A stretch of DNA of 64,000 nt, taken from Chrysopilus asiliformis (Eukaryota; Arthropoda; Insecta; Diptera; Rhagionidae). This document shows positions 34,678 through 45,849 of this stretch, in pieces; the stretch's first letter is position 1; every line of letters begins with the position of its first letter. The position numbers and the translations under genes were made by a program. The notes below the pieces were generated by a model that saw nothing but the letters and a program-made list of their open reading frames with translations, was not told the origin of the DNA and did no database searches. The stretch spans positions 28,631,487 to 28,695,486 of the forward strand of contig OZ035960.1 of assembly GCA_964034945.1 (NCBI GenBank). Direction: 5' to 3'.

Positions 34678-35205
34678 TAGTAATGTCTGAATTTATTATT
34701 GCTGAATTAATGATTTTTAACATGTTTTTAAAAAAAATCAGTTGCTAAACTATTTTTCAGTGTACTCGAAGCTCGTATTTTACATATTAATATTTTTTTA
34801 GTTGAGGGTGATTCAAAGTCTAATCAGGAGTCGGAATATTTAGTAATCTTTTTGGAATTGAAAATTACGACTCTTAGAAGTTTGTAAGTTTCTAAATGGT
34901 AGTACCTACAGGCAAATCCCGATTATTTGAACTAATGTTTGCAAGCGTAGTTCAATAATTCGAAATGTTCAAATAATCGTAACAAAAAAAATCTTCAACC
35001 AACATATACTTTAGTAATCAAATACTATTCTGAAAAATATTTCATTTATTTTTTGGTTTGATTCATTTGGGCGGCGTTTATTTTATAAAAGTTCAAATAA
35101 TAAAGCATAAATTCAAATGTTAGAGGTAACGAACAAAAAAATGGTTGGATCAAAAAAATTGTGTTCAAATAATCGAAGTTTGCATGTAGTTTTGAATTAA
35201 AGAAC
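34678..35205. other. Unassigned sequence
   Basis: No gene; several GTTCAAATAATCG words (34910-35185), possibly an old element of the word-repeat type. Confidence 0.35.
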
Positions 35206-36433
35206 AACATAAGAAAAGCTACAATTCTCAGGGGCCAATTGTCAAATATTCCATACGATAACAAACAAAATGTTTATTTAAAAAAATCTATTTGTATAGG
35301 ACAAGGGGAAAGAGTGGTCCAACTGGATTTTGATGTATGGATAAGTTATGTAGAATCATATTCTAAACACATTTCATGTTAATAAATTTTTCAATACGAT
35401 GCACAGTTTTCGAGAAAACAGGAAAAAAATATTTCATTTATATGGCAGAGGTGGGAAGCAGTGGCCCGATTGTATTTGGATGTATGGATTAATTATGTAA
35501 AATCCTACTCTAAACAGATTTTACACTTATAATTTTTCCTACATTACTCACCGTTTTCGAGGAAATTGCAAAAAACTGTTTCATTTGTATGAGGTAGGGG
35601 GGAGGAGTGGTCAAATTTCGACCGTTCAAGAACTTAGCCTACCCATTTACGAGAAACGTGACTGTACAAAATTTCAAGTCTCTAGCTCAATCCTTTCGAA
35701 AGTTATGGTGTTTACGGGCAGACAGACAGACGGACAGACATACGGACGGACATGCGGAAATCAAAATCTTTTGTCATCCCTAGCATCCTGGTGTGGTTCA
35801 TTTTTGTGTCCGATGATTAATTCGATGCCTTATACTAAATCTAATATCCTCTTATATGTTTATCATATAGAGCAGTGCTGCCCAACCAGGCTATCGCGAT
35901 CTACCAGTCGATCTCGACACGAATTTGGGTCGGTCTTCTACTACAGACTGAAAATGTAAAAAAAAAATTTTTTTTAACACAAATATTAAAAAAAAGGGAA
36001 AGTGAAAATTAAGTAATCACACTATCTGCTTCTCCCTTTTTTTTTTTTGTTTTTTTTGCTGTTAAAGCAAGTGGTCTATTTTACTTAGATACCTACTTTA
36101 TTTTAAATTTTATTTTACTTGCCTTTTTTAAGTAGGCATTGAAAACTTGAAAATTACTAGATTTTCGCGGTTTATTTGAATTTGACTCATGTTTAAAATT
36201 TGTTTGAATAGTTTAGTTTCCATTTAGAATTCACGAGCCTTTCCCATTAGGCGATGCGAGACGCTACGTGTTATCGCAAACGTGAAATGGTTTATTTTCA
36301 GGATTACTGCGGCACCATACGTGGAGTATCTTTTGCTCTGGCCGTATATGAGTAGATCTCGATGTAGTTGGATTAAAAAAAGTCTAACTTTAGTACAAAA
36401 AGGTTGGGCAGGCCTGATATAGGGTATAACAAA
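35206..36433 (+). repeat. SINE-like repeat, family A, interrupted by a hAT
   Basis: Starts AACATAAGAAAAGCTACAAT; modules at 35292, 35438 and 35585 (146 and 147 bp). Then the CAAGTCTCTAGCTCAATCC block and a GACAGACGGACAGACATACG tract. The 3' end (ATATAG...GGGTATAACAAAA) is split by the hAT 35873-36416. Confidence 0.8.
35873..36416. mobile_element. hAT non-autonomous element, 544 bp
   Basis: Ends CAGTGCTGCCCAACC and inverted CAGGCCTGCCCAACC. Flanking 8 bp are ATATAGAG (35865-35872) and ATATAGGG (36417-36424), a 7/8 target duplication. Subterminal GATCTACCAGTCGATCTCGA and AGTAGATCTCGATGTAG are typical of hAT MITEs. No transposase frame. Confidence 0.85.
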
Positions 36434-36640
36434 ATAGCATTTTAAGCAGCCGTGTCGTCTTTATTGACATATTTCGTCGCCATACAAATCGCTGTGATAA
36501 GCAATCAAAATTTCAAGTCAATCGGATGAGTCGAAGTGGGTCAAAATTGGATTGGAAGATTTGACCCTGATAGATAAACAAACAGACAAACAGATACGAA
36601 GGCAAGCTACATAAAAACTTTTAAAAAGACACAAATTCCA
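36434..36640 (+). repeat. LINE/SINE 3'-tail-like fragment
   Basis: AATTTCAAGTCAATCGGATG followed by a short ACAAACAGACAAACAGATAC tract is the common layout of insect non-LTR retroposon 3' regions. No coding sequence. Confidence 0.4.
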
Positions 36641-39138
36641 GGCAAGAAGCCTCCGAAACCTTCGCAAAACCGAAATTTGAAGGAAAAGGAAGGATCATGT
36701 ATCAAAAGTTCAAAAAAATCATTGAATTTATGGTTTAAAAAAAATTTATTGAATTTAGTCAACTTGGCCCCAAAAAATCAGAATTTTCAATTTCGTTCTA
36801 GGAATTTTTGATTAAAAATATCAACCTTCAATATTTAAGTTTAAAAAAAGTTTCTGCTGATTACTCTAATATAAGATAACTTGTTCCAAATAGATACCCT
36901 TACTAGTTTTCATCTAAAATTTGTGGTCGTTGAGTAATTTGAAAAAAACTGATTTCTAAAAACTGATTCAGCCCCAGTCTCCCCTACTTATACTGTAATT
37001 CATTTTAATTTAAGGTAAGTAACGAATACATTGGGGCAATTAAAACTTGGATTATTGTTTTTTTGTTTTAATTTCCTAACCAGGATTGTTATTTACTGAA
37101 AATAATAGATTCGTCAAAAAAATGAATAAAAAAGTTCATTTAATTTATTGTTCAATAAAGGCTGTTTTTTTTTGTGACTAAGTTGGTGATAAAATTCCAT
37201 GGAACTAATTCAATTCGAATTTTAATAATTTTCAATCTTTGTGGTTTAATCTTACAACGCGCACAATGTTTCAATTCAATAAAAAGTTTCGTGAATTTCT
37301 CCACTGTCGGAAATTGTAATTCTCCAGAGATTTCTAATCAAAACTGAAAAATATGAATTTCACGAAATTAAAATTCTTGCTTTGCTACAACATAAACGCC
37401 GCCGAAAATGAGAGTCATTTAATAATTCTGTGAAAATCATCTTTTCTTCTTTTGAGTTATCTGAAAACTTAGTATCCAATTGTAATAAGCTCTATTAAAT
37501 CATTTCAAGCACACTCGCATATTTTTGTTCGCTTTTATTCTTTACCTTAAAGCGATTTTTTACGTTTCATTTCTCTCTGCTTTTTTTTTTATTTCGCGCC
37601 TAATTTAACTGCTACCTACCTGTTCATGAAAAGTATTCCCTGTCATTTTGATACCCAACATTTTTCTTCTTTTTTTCATTCGTTGTTAAGAAGAAAAATT
37701 ACCCAGAAGAGACAGAGAAGTAGCATGGAAAAAAATAGGAAGATGAAAAAAATATATGTATATTGAGAAAATACTAGAAAAGGAATAAAAATTAATTCTT
37801 CTTCTTAATGATTAAAATTAGACCACCAAGAGGCACAAAAACTTTGTCTTGTCCCCAATACCACGTAGCGTCTTATCATTCTTGTCCCTTACTTATGCAA
37901 CTTTTTCTGCCGTCGTTTCCTTGCAAAAATTTCATAAAGTCCTTTTGCAAAAATTAAAACTTTTCGGATCCTATCAGTTGAGAAAATTTCGTCTTTCCAA
38001 GAGCTTAAAAAAACTTTGTCGTACTAAATTGTGTGCGATTTTTTTTGTTGCTGCTGCTTTTTACCTAAAAGTGAACAATGGTTGGAAATATTTCAATACT
38101 TGAAGTTTATAAGTATTCACAAAAAAATTACCTTCTTTTGTATAAATATACTACTATGTTATTGAGATATTGTTCGCTAATACACAAAACTTCTGCCGCT
38201 ATTTAACATCATTTATAGATTATTTATTATCTATATTTTTTTATAAATGGATTTTTTTGTACACTGCAATGAGAAGCCGAAAATTTATGTCGCATTTATC
38301 AAGTTTAAAATTTTTGGGGTGTTTTTCCTTTTTTAATGTAATTTAGCTTCTTTGGACGAACAATGTTTAGGATTACGAGTACAAAATAATAATTAATTCG
38401 GGACTTTAAAAAATAATTTTTCCGAATTTTAAAAGATTTCAAGATTTCAGGAAAAGTGATAACTTAGAGCATTATGCTAACATGGAAACATAAAAATAAT
38501 CATTTTACATCTATCGCCAACCATTTGTTAGTGAAAAACATAAAAAAGACTATTGAATAATCGCATTTATCAATATTTCCAAAAGACATGTTGGAAATCA
38601 TATTTTTCACTAAAAAAATCAATCTGCTAAAAAACATTCTAGAATAATTTGATTTGTAAAATGATTGATTTGATTTGAAAGAAGCTGAATTTGGCATTTG
38701 AAAAAATGCTTTTATTTAAAAAAATTGCACTAAAGAGGAAAAAAAAATTTTTTGGCATTGTGTATCAGAATTTAAAGCGAAATAAATATTTTTTTCTGAT
38801 TTTTAAAACTGCTGCCAAATATATTCGAAATGGTGCCACACTCGATGTGTTGATGTATCAGGAAACCAAAAGAAGTTTATTTGTGAAAACTAGCATAGTA
38901 TGTCATCACAGAGTCATAAAAAAGTTTGTCTTACTTTCTTAATAATTTTGGATTTATTCGTAAATATTTTGTTTCTGATTTTGTGATGCAAATTAAAGCA
39001 TTTATTTAACATATAATACACAACGCCCAAAAATTTGTTATTTCTCTTTTAGCGCAAAAAAAAAATTTGTTTATTTTATTTAAGTGTTCAAAACTAATTT
39101 ATGATTACTTTTCTAAGCCCCGACGCGATTAACCCAAT
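36641..39138. other. Unassigned AT-rich 2.5 kb
   Basis: No gene. An 84-codon plus frame at 37849-38103 is Lys/Phe-rich and motif-free. Confidence 0.45.
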
Positions 39139-39240
39139 CAGTGTTGTACACAATGATTGTTTACGTAAAGAATCGTAAAAAATGTAAACTATCGTAAATA
39201 AACGAAAAACGACAGTTTTATGTCGAAAGTAATCTCTGAG
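39139..39240. mobile_element. Solitary hAT-like end, GTTTAC-word type
   Basis: CAGTGTTGTACACAATGATT then GTTTACGTAAAG matches the terminus style of the hAT at 45321. No partner end was found, so it is probably truncated. Confidence 0.4.
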
Positions 39241-39429
39241 TTTTGTTATGTAAGTAAGAAACCAATATTGAACTTGTTTAGTTTCGATGAATTTTCGATG
39301 TACTTCAGAAAAATATCAGTTGTGGTCAACACAAAACTTTCTTCTACAAAATCTACCACCCTGCGCAATTTACGCTAGAGCCCTGTTGCGTTGTCAACAT
39401 AAGACGACCTCCCAATAAATTCTTGGTTT

Positions 39430-40136
39430 ATTCAAAAATATCAAAAACGTACAAAATTTGAGATAAGTTGAGAACTGTAAAAGATATCAATTTACGGTAA
39501 ATGGCAAAAAGGCAGAAAATTTTAACATCTCCAATTCTTCCTTAAATTAATTTGTCGAAAAATCGTTAGTTTGCATGTAATTAAAATATATTTTTTTTAT
39601 ATTTTTATCTAAATATCTCAATAACGGTAAAAGATAACGGATAAAACCCGTTAATTTTCGAGATAATCGCAAAAAACTGTTTTTTTTTTTGGAAATAACG
39701 GTTTATCTCGATAACAGGTTGAGATATCGAGTTATAGCTAAAGACAAAAGTGTGGGAAATTTTATTTTCTCCAAGTTTTGTCATACTTAAGGCCACTAAA
39801 AAACGCGTAGTTTGGGAGTAAATCGAGAAAAACGAAATTGCGATTTTTGAAAAACCGCCATTTTGGATACTTCCGGTTAACGGATTTCCACCAAAAGTTG
39901 ATAGGATCGTCCCATTTCAGGACCCAACATGCCTATAAAATTTCATGGCGCTAGCTCTATTAGTTTTTGAGAAATCTTGTACACAGACTGACAGACAGAC
40001 TGACAGACAGAAAGACATTTTTTTAATATGACTCCAATCGACTCAGGAGTGATCGGGAAATGTTTTTTAGGCAAAATTAAGAGGTCGAAATTTTTCATGA
40101 ATACAATACTTTATTATACTCCGTAGAAGAAAGTAA
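39430..40136 (+). repeat. SINE-like repeat, family C
   Basis: Several CGATAACGG/GAGATAT modules, then CTAGCTCTATTAGTTTTTGA, a CAGACTGACAGACAGACTGA tract and CACTCCTGA-like text in inverse. The 3' end is GAATACAATACTTTATTATA then CTCCGTAGAAGAAAG. The element at 40141 begins right after it. Confidence 0.7.
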
Positions 40137-40140
40137 TAGG

Positions 40141-41161
40141 TACACTCTAAATGGTTTGTGTGAATTCACACTAAATTTTGTTGCAAAAAACTCATTTTTT
40201 GTAGTATTTTCACACTTCTGATGTGTGATTTCCAACATTCGCGTGAAATCTCTATTTTTGAGTGATTTCACTACAAAATTTGTGTGATTTCCAACAAGAG
40301 AATATGGAATTTGTGTGATTTCATACAATGGAAGTGAAATACGTCACAGCAGATAGTAAAATCCAACAGCAGTGTGATTTCCCTACAAATTCTGAGTGAA
40401 AACCGTCGTCTTTAATAGTAAAAAACTAGCTTTTGATCATTCTTAATTGACAGTTTTGAAGGGTAAGACCTGTTAGAATTTAAAAAACAGTAAGAAGTGT
40501 TTTTAAAAATGTTTAAGTGTCAACATTTTCCTCAAGTTTTTCGGACAAAAACTCATTTTAGGGTTTTCGGGATTGCTGAATCATGTTCTGGAGCCAAAAA
40601 GTTCGTCAGGATATATCAAAGGCAAGGATATATTCGAAAACTAAAAAGTAAATACATAAAAAAAGTTAAAAAAAATTTTTTTAAAGAAAAGTACTAGGGA
40701 AAAAATAATCAGAAATAAAAGCGAAATAAATATTTAATTTATTTTATTTTTATGCTTTTATCTCGCTTTTATTTCTGATACACGGTGCTTAAAATATTTT
40801 TTTTTCTTTTCAGTACATTTTTTTAATAAAAGCTTTTTATAGATTTTAATAAAAGCTTTTTAGTGAAATCGCACACATTTTGTGTGAAATTGCACACATT
40901 TAATGTGAAATCGCACACATTTTGTGTGAAATTGCACACATTTAATGTGAAATCGCACACATTTTGTGTGAATTCACTATTCTTTTGTTGATTTTTTGTG
41001 TGAAATAACTTCATATTTTGTTGGAATTCACGCTGATTTTTGTGTGAATTCACGCTCTATTTTCCAATCGCACTTAAGTGTGAAATCACTACATTTAATG
41101 TAGGAAACCCAAATTCCTACATTAAATGTAGTGAAATCCAACAGAAATCAATTAGAGTGTA
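40141..41161. mobile_element. 1.02-kb non-autonomous element, GTGTGAATTCACAC-word type
   Basis: TIR TACACTCTAAATGGTTT at 40141 and inverted TACACTCTAATTGATTT at 41145-41161. Both flanks consist of GTGTGAA/TTCACAC words. Near 40860-40975 there are about 2.5 copies of a 48-bp unit (AATCGCACACATTTTGTGTG ...). Centre has a hairpin of CAGAAATAAAAGCGA/TCGCTTTTATTTCTG (40711-40780). Short ORFs here are word-repeat artefacts. Confidence 0.8.
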
Positions 41162-41652
41162 TAATTAAATGAAAGGGCGACCAAAAGGCAGTTGTTACGT
41201 TCCCATTAATACAGTGAATAATTTTTGAAGGATTTTTGGACTTTAAGATTTTTACAGAAATTATCAAAAAAAATTAACAAATTTAGTTTTAGAAAGAAAT
41301 GGGAGATCCGGAAGTTATATTGGAGCATACCCAATTTCAGTATCCAGACTTGTTAAAGATGGCTCTGAAATTACTGGAAACTTCTTCTATATTCGCTCAA
41401 ATTTCTAATTGGGATCAAATTCACATTCCGCAAGAAATAGGGTTATCATTTAATAAATCAAAGAAATTTATTCACATTTATTATACCCTAAAAACATGGG
41501 GCCGAGTGAATAAAATTTAGCAAATGCTTTTATTAGCGGATTAGCACATTTTAGTACAAAATTTAGATTTTATTCGATTTTATTCGATTTTATTCGCTAT
41601 TATACTACGTATAAAAAAGTAAAAACAACAATTCAATTTAAAGCGTTTACAT
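41162..41652. other. Unassigned, with a MITE end at 41483
   Basis: ACCCTAAAAACATGGGGCCG at 41483 and TTAGCAAATGCTTTTATTAG match the terminus of the nested element at 45655-45838. A 73-codon frame (41299-41520) overlaps it and has no motif. Confidence 0.4.
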
Positions 41653-41828
41653 ACCGTTTACATCTGACACTTAATTCTGCAAATAAAAAATTACCAGAAA
41701 AATTCTCATTTTAACAAACTTTGCTACTTGAATTTTTTCTGCGATAGAAGAAGAATAAAATTCACGGAATAAAATCAGAATAAAATTCGCAGAGAAATTC
41801 AAGAAAAAATCGCAGATGTGAAACTCAG
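41653..41828. mobile_element. Harbinger-type MITE, short copy
   Basis: ACCGTTTACATCTGACACTT at the left and GCAGATGTGAAAC at the right, with CACGGAATAAAAT words inside; same family as 25010-25277. Confidence 0.5.
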
Positions 41829-41899
41829 CTGATACTGCCAAAAGTATAAAGTCGTTTCGATGCGCGCTGATTAACGCTGCATTGTCAGCGGTTCCGTAA

Positions 41900-42582
41900 G
41901 GGAGATGTCCCACTGGCGCATCAGCTCCTGCAGCGGACTGATCCCGACATCAGGTCGGCCAGCTGCAGGAACTGATTCGATCAGTTGACATGACACACTG
42001 AACTGGGATCAGCTGACCTCAAACGTCAAAATGTCGGACTCGGAGGAAGAACTTCTCCTTATTTCTCTGCTAAAAAAACTGAATCTGTGCAATCGTACAA
42101 ACATCTACCTTTTCCTACAGATTGTACGATTCCTGTGTTTAATTTTTCCTATTCGATGGACATCGTATTTATTTCCACTTGTTCATAAAGTTTATTAGTT
42201 AAACAGACTTGTCAAAATTTTATGATGTTCCCAACTAGTAATTATTTTAAAGTCAACATTATATGAAGTAGAGAGCCTATAACCTAGATAGTGGTCATGC
42301 TACCTTTATAAACTGTGCCACTGATGACAATTATTACCGCCAGACGAAAAAAATATTGAAAATTATAATTTTATTTTATTTAATCTAACAAAAATGACAT
42401 AAGAAACTACCCGACATGTTCCAGATATCAGCTACATTTAGATCAGTTCAAAAAAGTCAGCTTTGTGTTGCAGACATGAAGCTGCACATTTTTTGCAGTG
42501 TGCCATGCGCCATTGGATTACATGTGCAACTGATATCGGGATCAGTCAGCTGCAGCAGCTGATGGCCAGTGGGACACCTCGC
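41900..42582 (+). mobile_element. PIF/Harbinger derivative, 683 bp, copy 1 of a head-to-tail pair
   Basis: TIRs GGGAGATGTCCCACTGGC and inverted GCGAGGTGTCCCACTGGC, with TAA at 41897-41899 and 42583-42585. The right TAA is also the left target site of the second copy. Interior keeps the start of a transposase-like frame (42031-42198). Confidence 0.88.
42031..42198 (+). pseudogene. Harbinger transposase N-terminal remnant
   Basis: MSDSEEELLLISLLKK opens the frame; acidic-then-Leu-rich starts of this kind are typical of Harbinger nucleases. The remaining ~40 codons (to a TAG at 42196-42198) have no nuclease motifs and run through a hairpin (TCGTACAA/TTGTACGA), so they are not original protein. 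Copy 2 has the same 16 residues and then differs, because one extra A shifts the frame. Confidence 0.55.
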
Positions 42583-42585
42583 TAA

Positions 42586-43260
42586 GGGAGATGTCACACC
42601 GGCGCATCAGCTCCTGCAGCTGAATGATCCCGTCATCAGGTCAGGCAGCTGCAGGAACTGATTCGATCAGTTGACGTGGCACACTGAACTGGGATCAGCT
42701 GACCTCAAACGTCAAAATGTCGGACTCGGAGGAAGAACTTCTCCTTATTTCTCTGCTAAAAAAAACGGAATCTGTGCAATCGTACAAGCATCTACCTTTT
42801 TCTACTGCTTGTACGATTGCTGTGTTTAATTTCTCCTATTCGATGGACATCGTATTTAATTTCTCTTGTTCAAAAGTTTATTAGTTAAACAGACTTGTCA
42901 AAATTGTATGATATCCCCAACTAGTAATTATCTTAAAGTCAACATTATATGAAGTAGAGAGCCTATAGCCTAGAGAGTAGCCATGCTATCTTTCTAGACT
43001 GTGCCACTGATGACTATTATTACCGCCAGATGAAAAAATATTGAAAATTATCATTTTATTTAATTTAATCTAACAAAAATGACATTAGAAACTATCCGAC
43101 ATGTTCCTGATATCAGCTACATTTAGGTCAGTTCAGAAAAGTCAGCTCTGTGTCCTAGACATGCAGCTGCACATATTTTGCAGTGTGCCATGGACCATTA
43201 TGTGCAACTGATGTCGGGATCAGTCAGCTGCAGCAGCTGATAGCCAGTGTGAGATCTCGC
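42586..43260 (+). mobile_element. PIF/Harbinger derivative, 675 bp, copy 2 of the pair
   Basis: GGGAGATGTCACACCGGC and inverted GCGAGATCTCACACTGGC; TAA at 42583-42585 and 43261-43263. Overall highly similar to copy 1 with scattered substitutions and small indels. Frame 42717-42884 begins MSDSEEELLLISLLKK. Confidence 0.88.
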
Positions 43261-43281
43261 TAAGAAAGCACTATATTCAAA

Positions 43282-43612
43282 GGCTGCGTTCAGACCACCG
43301 TTCAGACGAGGTTGAAACTGGTTGACTTCACCAAGTTTCCATTCGATTTTACGGGCCAGACGCTATCGGGTGTATGCGGGGAATTCACCTGCTGGCTAGG
43401 CCGGGTGAACTTGGTTGAAAACACATACACACATAGAGTTCAATGGTGGGGGTTCACAAAATTTTTCTTGCTACATGCACACATTGACATAGCATGTGTA
43501 TATATACTGCAGTGCAAAAGTTGAAAAACACTACGTGAGAACGCAAGCAGGTTTTTTCACCCAGAGTAACTTGGTTGACTTCAACCAGTTTCAACCTCGT
43601 CTGAACGCAGCC
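43282..43612. mobile_element. MITE, 331 bp, GGTTGAA-word type
   Basis: Left GGCTGCGTTCAGAC, then a 12-bp extra CACCGTTCAGAC, then GAGGTTGAAACTGGTTGACT. Inverted right end is GGCTGCGTTCAGACGAGGTT then GAAACTGGTTGAAGTC. The left arm thus carries a short tandem duplication. AAA on both sides may be the target duplication. Confidence 0.85.
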
Positions 43613-44032
43613 AAAGAATATCAAAAACCAATATTTATTTAAGCAATATAAAGAACCAATAGTTTTTCTCAAATGCCTATACGTGTGGGCGCCCATGGGT
43701 TGAGATGAACACAAAAATTGTTCCTGGAAGCATGAAAACTCGTAGACTCAATGTTCAAAGTATAGAAAACATTGTTATTATGGTGTCAATTTTCTTGACT
43801 GCACATCAACGCCAAATGTGCGGCTGTTGTTGCAAATAATTGAAACTGTATTCACATTAAGCGTAACATAACAAAACGGCTTTGCTCCAACTGTGAAAAA
43901 TGAAAATACGAGAAAAAAAAATACTGAATCACATAAAACGAAAATCCAAGAAATTGGAGAAACTCAAAGCATCGCATAACATAACCTCAAAATATTTTCA
44001 CAACCAGCAAGAAGCTTTTTATTTACATTTAT
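43613..44032. other. Unassigned sequence
   Basis: No gene or repeat partner in the window. Confidence 0.4.
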
Positions 44033-44497
44033 ATGAGAAAGTTCTGTTTGTGCCGACTCGGTGAAAAGTATCAGAAACAACGAGCAAGAAAATTGACATT
44101 TGTACAACAGATAAGATGGGCTAACAGCACCAGCAACAACAACAACAGCAACAACAAGACGAGCAAGAAAAGCAACAGCAACGAGAAAAAAGTTAAGCCA
44201 ACACTCTGGAAAAACCCCACAGTTTTTCCAACTTCAACCTACACACGGTACCGTAAATGCTGTACGTACGACCCCAACAACGCAACGGTAGCAATAGCTG
44301 CCAACAACTGCGAAAATAGCAAACACGGAAATATCCTTTCAGACGAACTCCCATGTGAAGGGAAATTGTCTTTCACCTCGACTTTTCTTCGTTTTTACTC
44401 TACTTCTGGTATGCTTTTTGCTCCTGTGTGCCCCACCAAAATCCAGGATATTCCCTTGATATATGAGTTTGTGGTCGCACAGCGGGCGGGCGGCTAG
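44033..44497 (+). CDS. Uncertain ORF, 154 codons, Asn/Ser/Lys repeat
   Basis: The longest non-satellite frame outside transposons. Residues ~32-55 are Asn/Ser/Lys-rich (WANSTSNNNNSNNKTSKKSN), coded by AAC/AGC/AAG triplets at 44128-44190. No signal peptide, domain or catalytic motif is recognised, and the part after the repeat includes several Cys without pattern. Local GC is somewhat higher than around it, and the CAACAAC-type composition is common in insect 5' UTRs and neural genes, so it may be UTR or a host exon rather than a protein on its own. No splice or promoter evidence could be tied to it. Confidence 0.2.
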   Translation: MRKFCLCRLGEKYQKQRARKLTFVQQIRWANSTSNNNNSNNKTSKKSNSNEKKVKPTLWKNPTVFPTSTYTRYRKCCTYDPNNATVAIAANNCENSKHGNILSDELPCEGKLSFTSTFLRFYSTSGMLFAPVCPTKIQDIPLIYEFVVAQRAGG

Positions 44498-45312
44498 CAT
44501 AGATAGTTTATGTTGGAAAGCAAAAAGATGTTCTACTTTCCTTTCCACCATGTGACTCTGTGATAGCTTTGCCGCCAATATATTTTGTTTATTTTTATTT
44601 TTTTTTACTGTCAGGACCTTTCTGAAAATTTTGGTTTTCACTCGTGAAATATCTGCTCCGATGTGCATTTTACATTTAATACTTGCGATCGTAATTTTGC
44701 TGCTACAAGTTTATTTTATTTATTTCTTTTTTTTTTCAATAAACATTTTAAAATGTTAGTGTTTGAGTATTTAAACTTCTAAAGGTTTTGTTGAAAATAT
44801 TTCCGTAAAAATATTCTACTCAATCTTGAGTAAATTTGAGAAAAGATATTTTCCACAAAAATGCATTGGGAAAATTACAATACAAACAAATTTTATGAGT
44901 GAAAGTACTTTCTAAGAAAGTACAAGGAAATCCACTATCAATATTGTCTTGAGAATATCGGAAAAAAAAATCCTTATTATATTGTATCTAATGCTTTCTA
45001 ATAATAATTCTCTCTCGAGAGAAAACTTTTTTAATATTTCGTTTCGTTTGCAGAACTTTTTCAAACTAAATTTCAAGAAAAATTCCATGTTTGATCGATT
45101 AAAAATCAAAGTATGACTTTTTTCCTCGGAACTTAACGTACGGAAATTTAAAAAAAAAATCATGTTTCAAACTATTTTCCTTTGAAAAGTTATTTTTTTA
45201 CACAACCTACGTTTTGAAGTTTATAAAATCATAGATCTTTCAATGTCATAAAAAAAACACTAAAATTCTATTTGTATGTAAATTTTCATGCAACAATTTT
45301 TTAATGATGGTC
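44498..45312. other. Unassigned AT-rich sequence
   Basis: Frequent GAGAAAA/TTTTCTC words at 44820-45120; no gene. Confidence 0.4.
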
Positions 45313-45399
45313 CTAAAAATCAGTGTTGTGCAGATTGTTTACAAAACGTATTTTTCATGTAAAAAATTATTCGTTTACAAGCACCAAAATCACAGAAAA

Positions 45400-45466
45400 A
45401 AATGTAAAGAATGTAAAGAATGTAAGAAATGTAAAGAATGTAAAGAATGTAAAGAATGTAAACAAC
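45400..45466. repeat. (TGTAAAGAA)n microsatellite
   Basis: About seven 9-bp units with one TAAGAAATG interruption, at the left subterminal region of the hAT. The Lys/Cys- and Asn/Val-rich ORFs here are artefacts. Confidence 0.9.
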
Positions 45467-45654
45467 GTCAACAATTGGTTTTTCTTCTTTTTTCTAGTAA
45501 TTTCAATTATCAAAAATTGCACTGATCAATAATCGAATCTGAAACAACAAAATGAAATCTTAAACAAACGAAAATTTTATTCAAACATTTCTTTCAAATT
45601 TTATAAGGATAAGTGCAAATAAGCTTTGTATCTAAAAATTTGAATCGATGAGAT

Positions 45655-45838
45655 TTTCTTCCACGGGCCGAGTGAATAAAAAACTAGCAAATGCTTTCAA
45701 TAGGAATTTATCAGTTTTTAATTAATATAAAATTTACATGAAATTTTGTACTAAAATGTGCCCATCTAAAAGCGTTTAAACTACTGAAAGCATTTGCTCG
45801 ATTTTATCTACCTACTCGATCCCATGTTTTTAGTGTAT
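45655..45838. mobile_element. Nested MITE inside the hAT
   Basis: Left GGGCCGAGTGAATAAAAAAC then TAGCAAATGCTTTCAATAGG. Right GAAAGCATTTGCTCGATTTT then CCCATGTTTTTAGTGT. A related single end lies at 41483. Confidence 0.55.
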
Positions 45839-45849
45839 AATAATTGTTA

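Noticed and set aside
40855..41010. CRISPR-like array
   Set aside because: The repeats are contiguous words without spacers and the genome is eukaryotic.
40823..41053. 76-codon minus ORF with repeated CNFTQNVCDFT-like units
   Set aside because: Direct product of the GTGTGAA-word tandem repeat in a non-autonomous element.
42309..42350. Hammerhead ribozyme core (CTGATGA ... GAAA)
   Set aside because: The intervening sequence does not form stem II and no flanking stems pair.
45304..45532. Cys/Lys-rich or Asn/Val-rich small protein
   Set aside because: Produced by the (TGTAAAGAA)n microsatellite inside a hAT element, in two frames at once.
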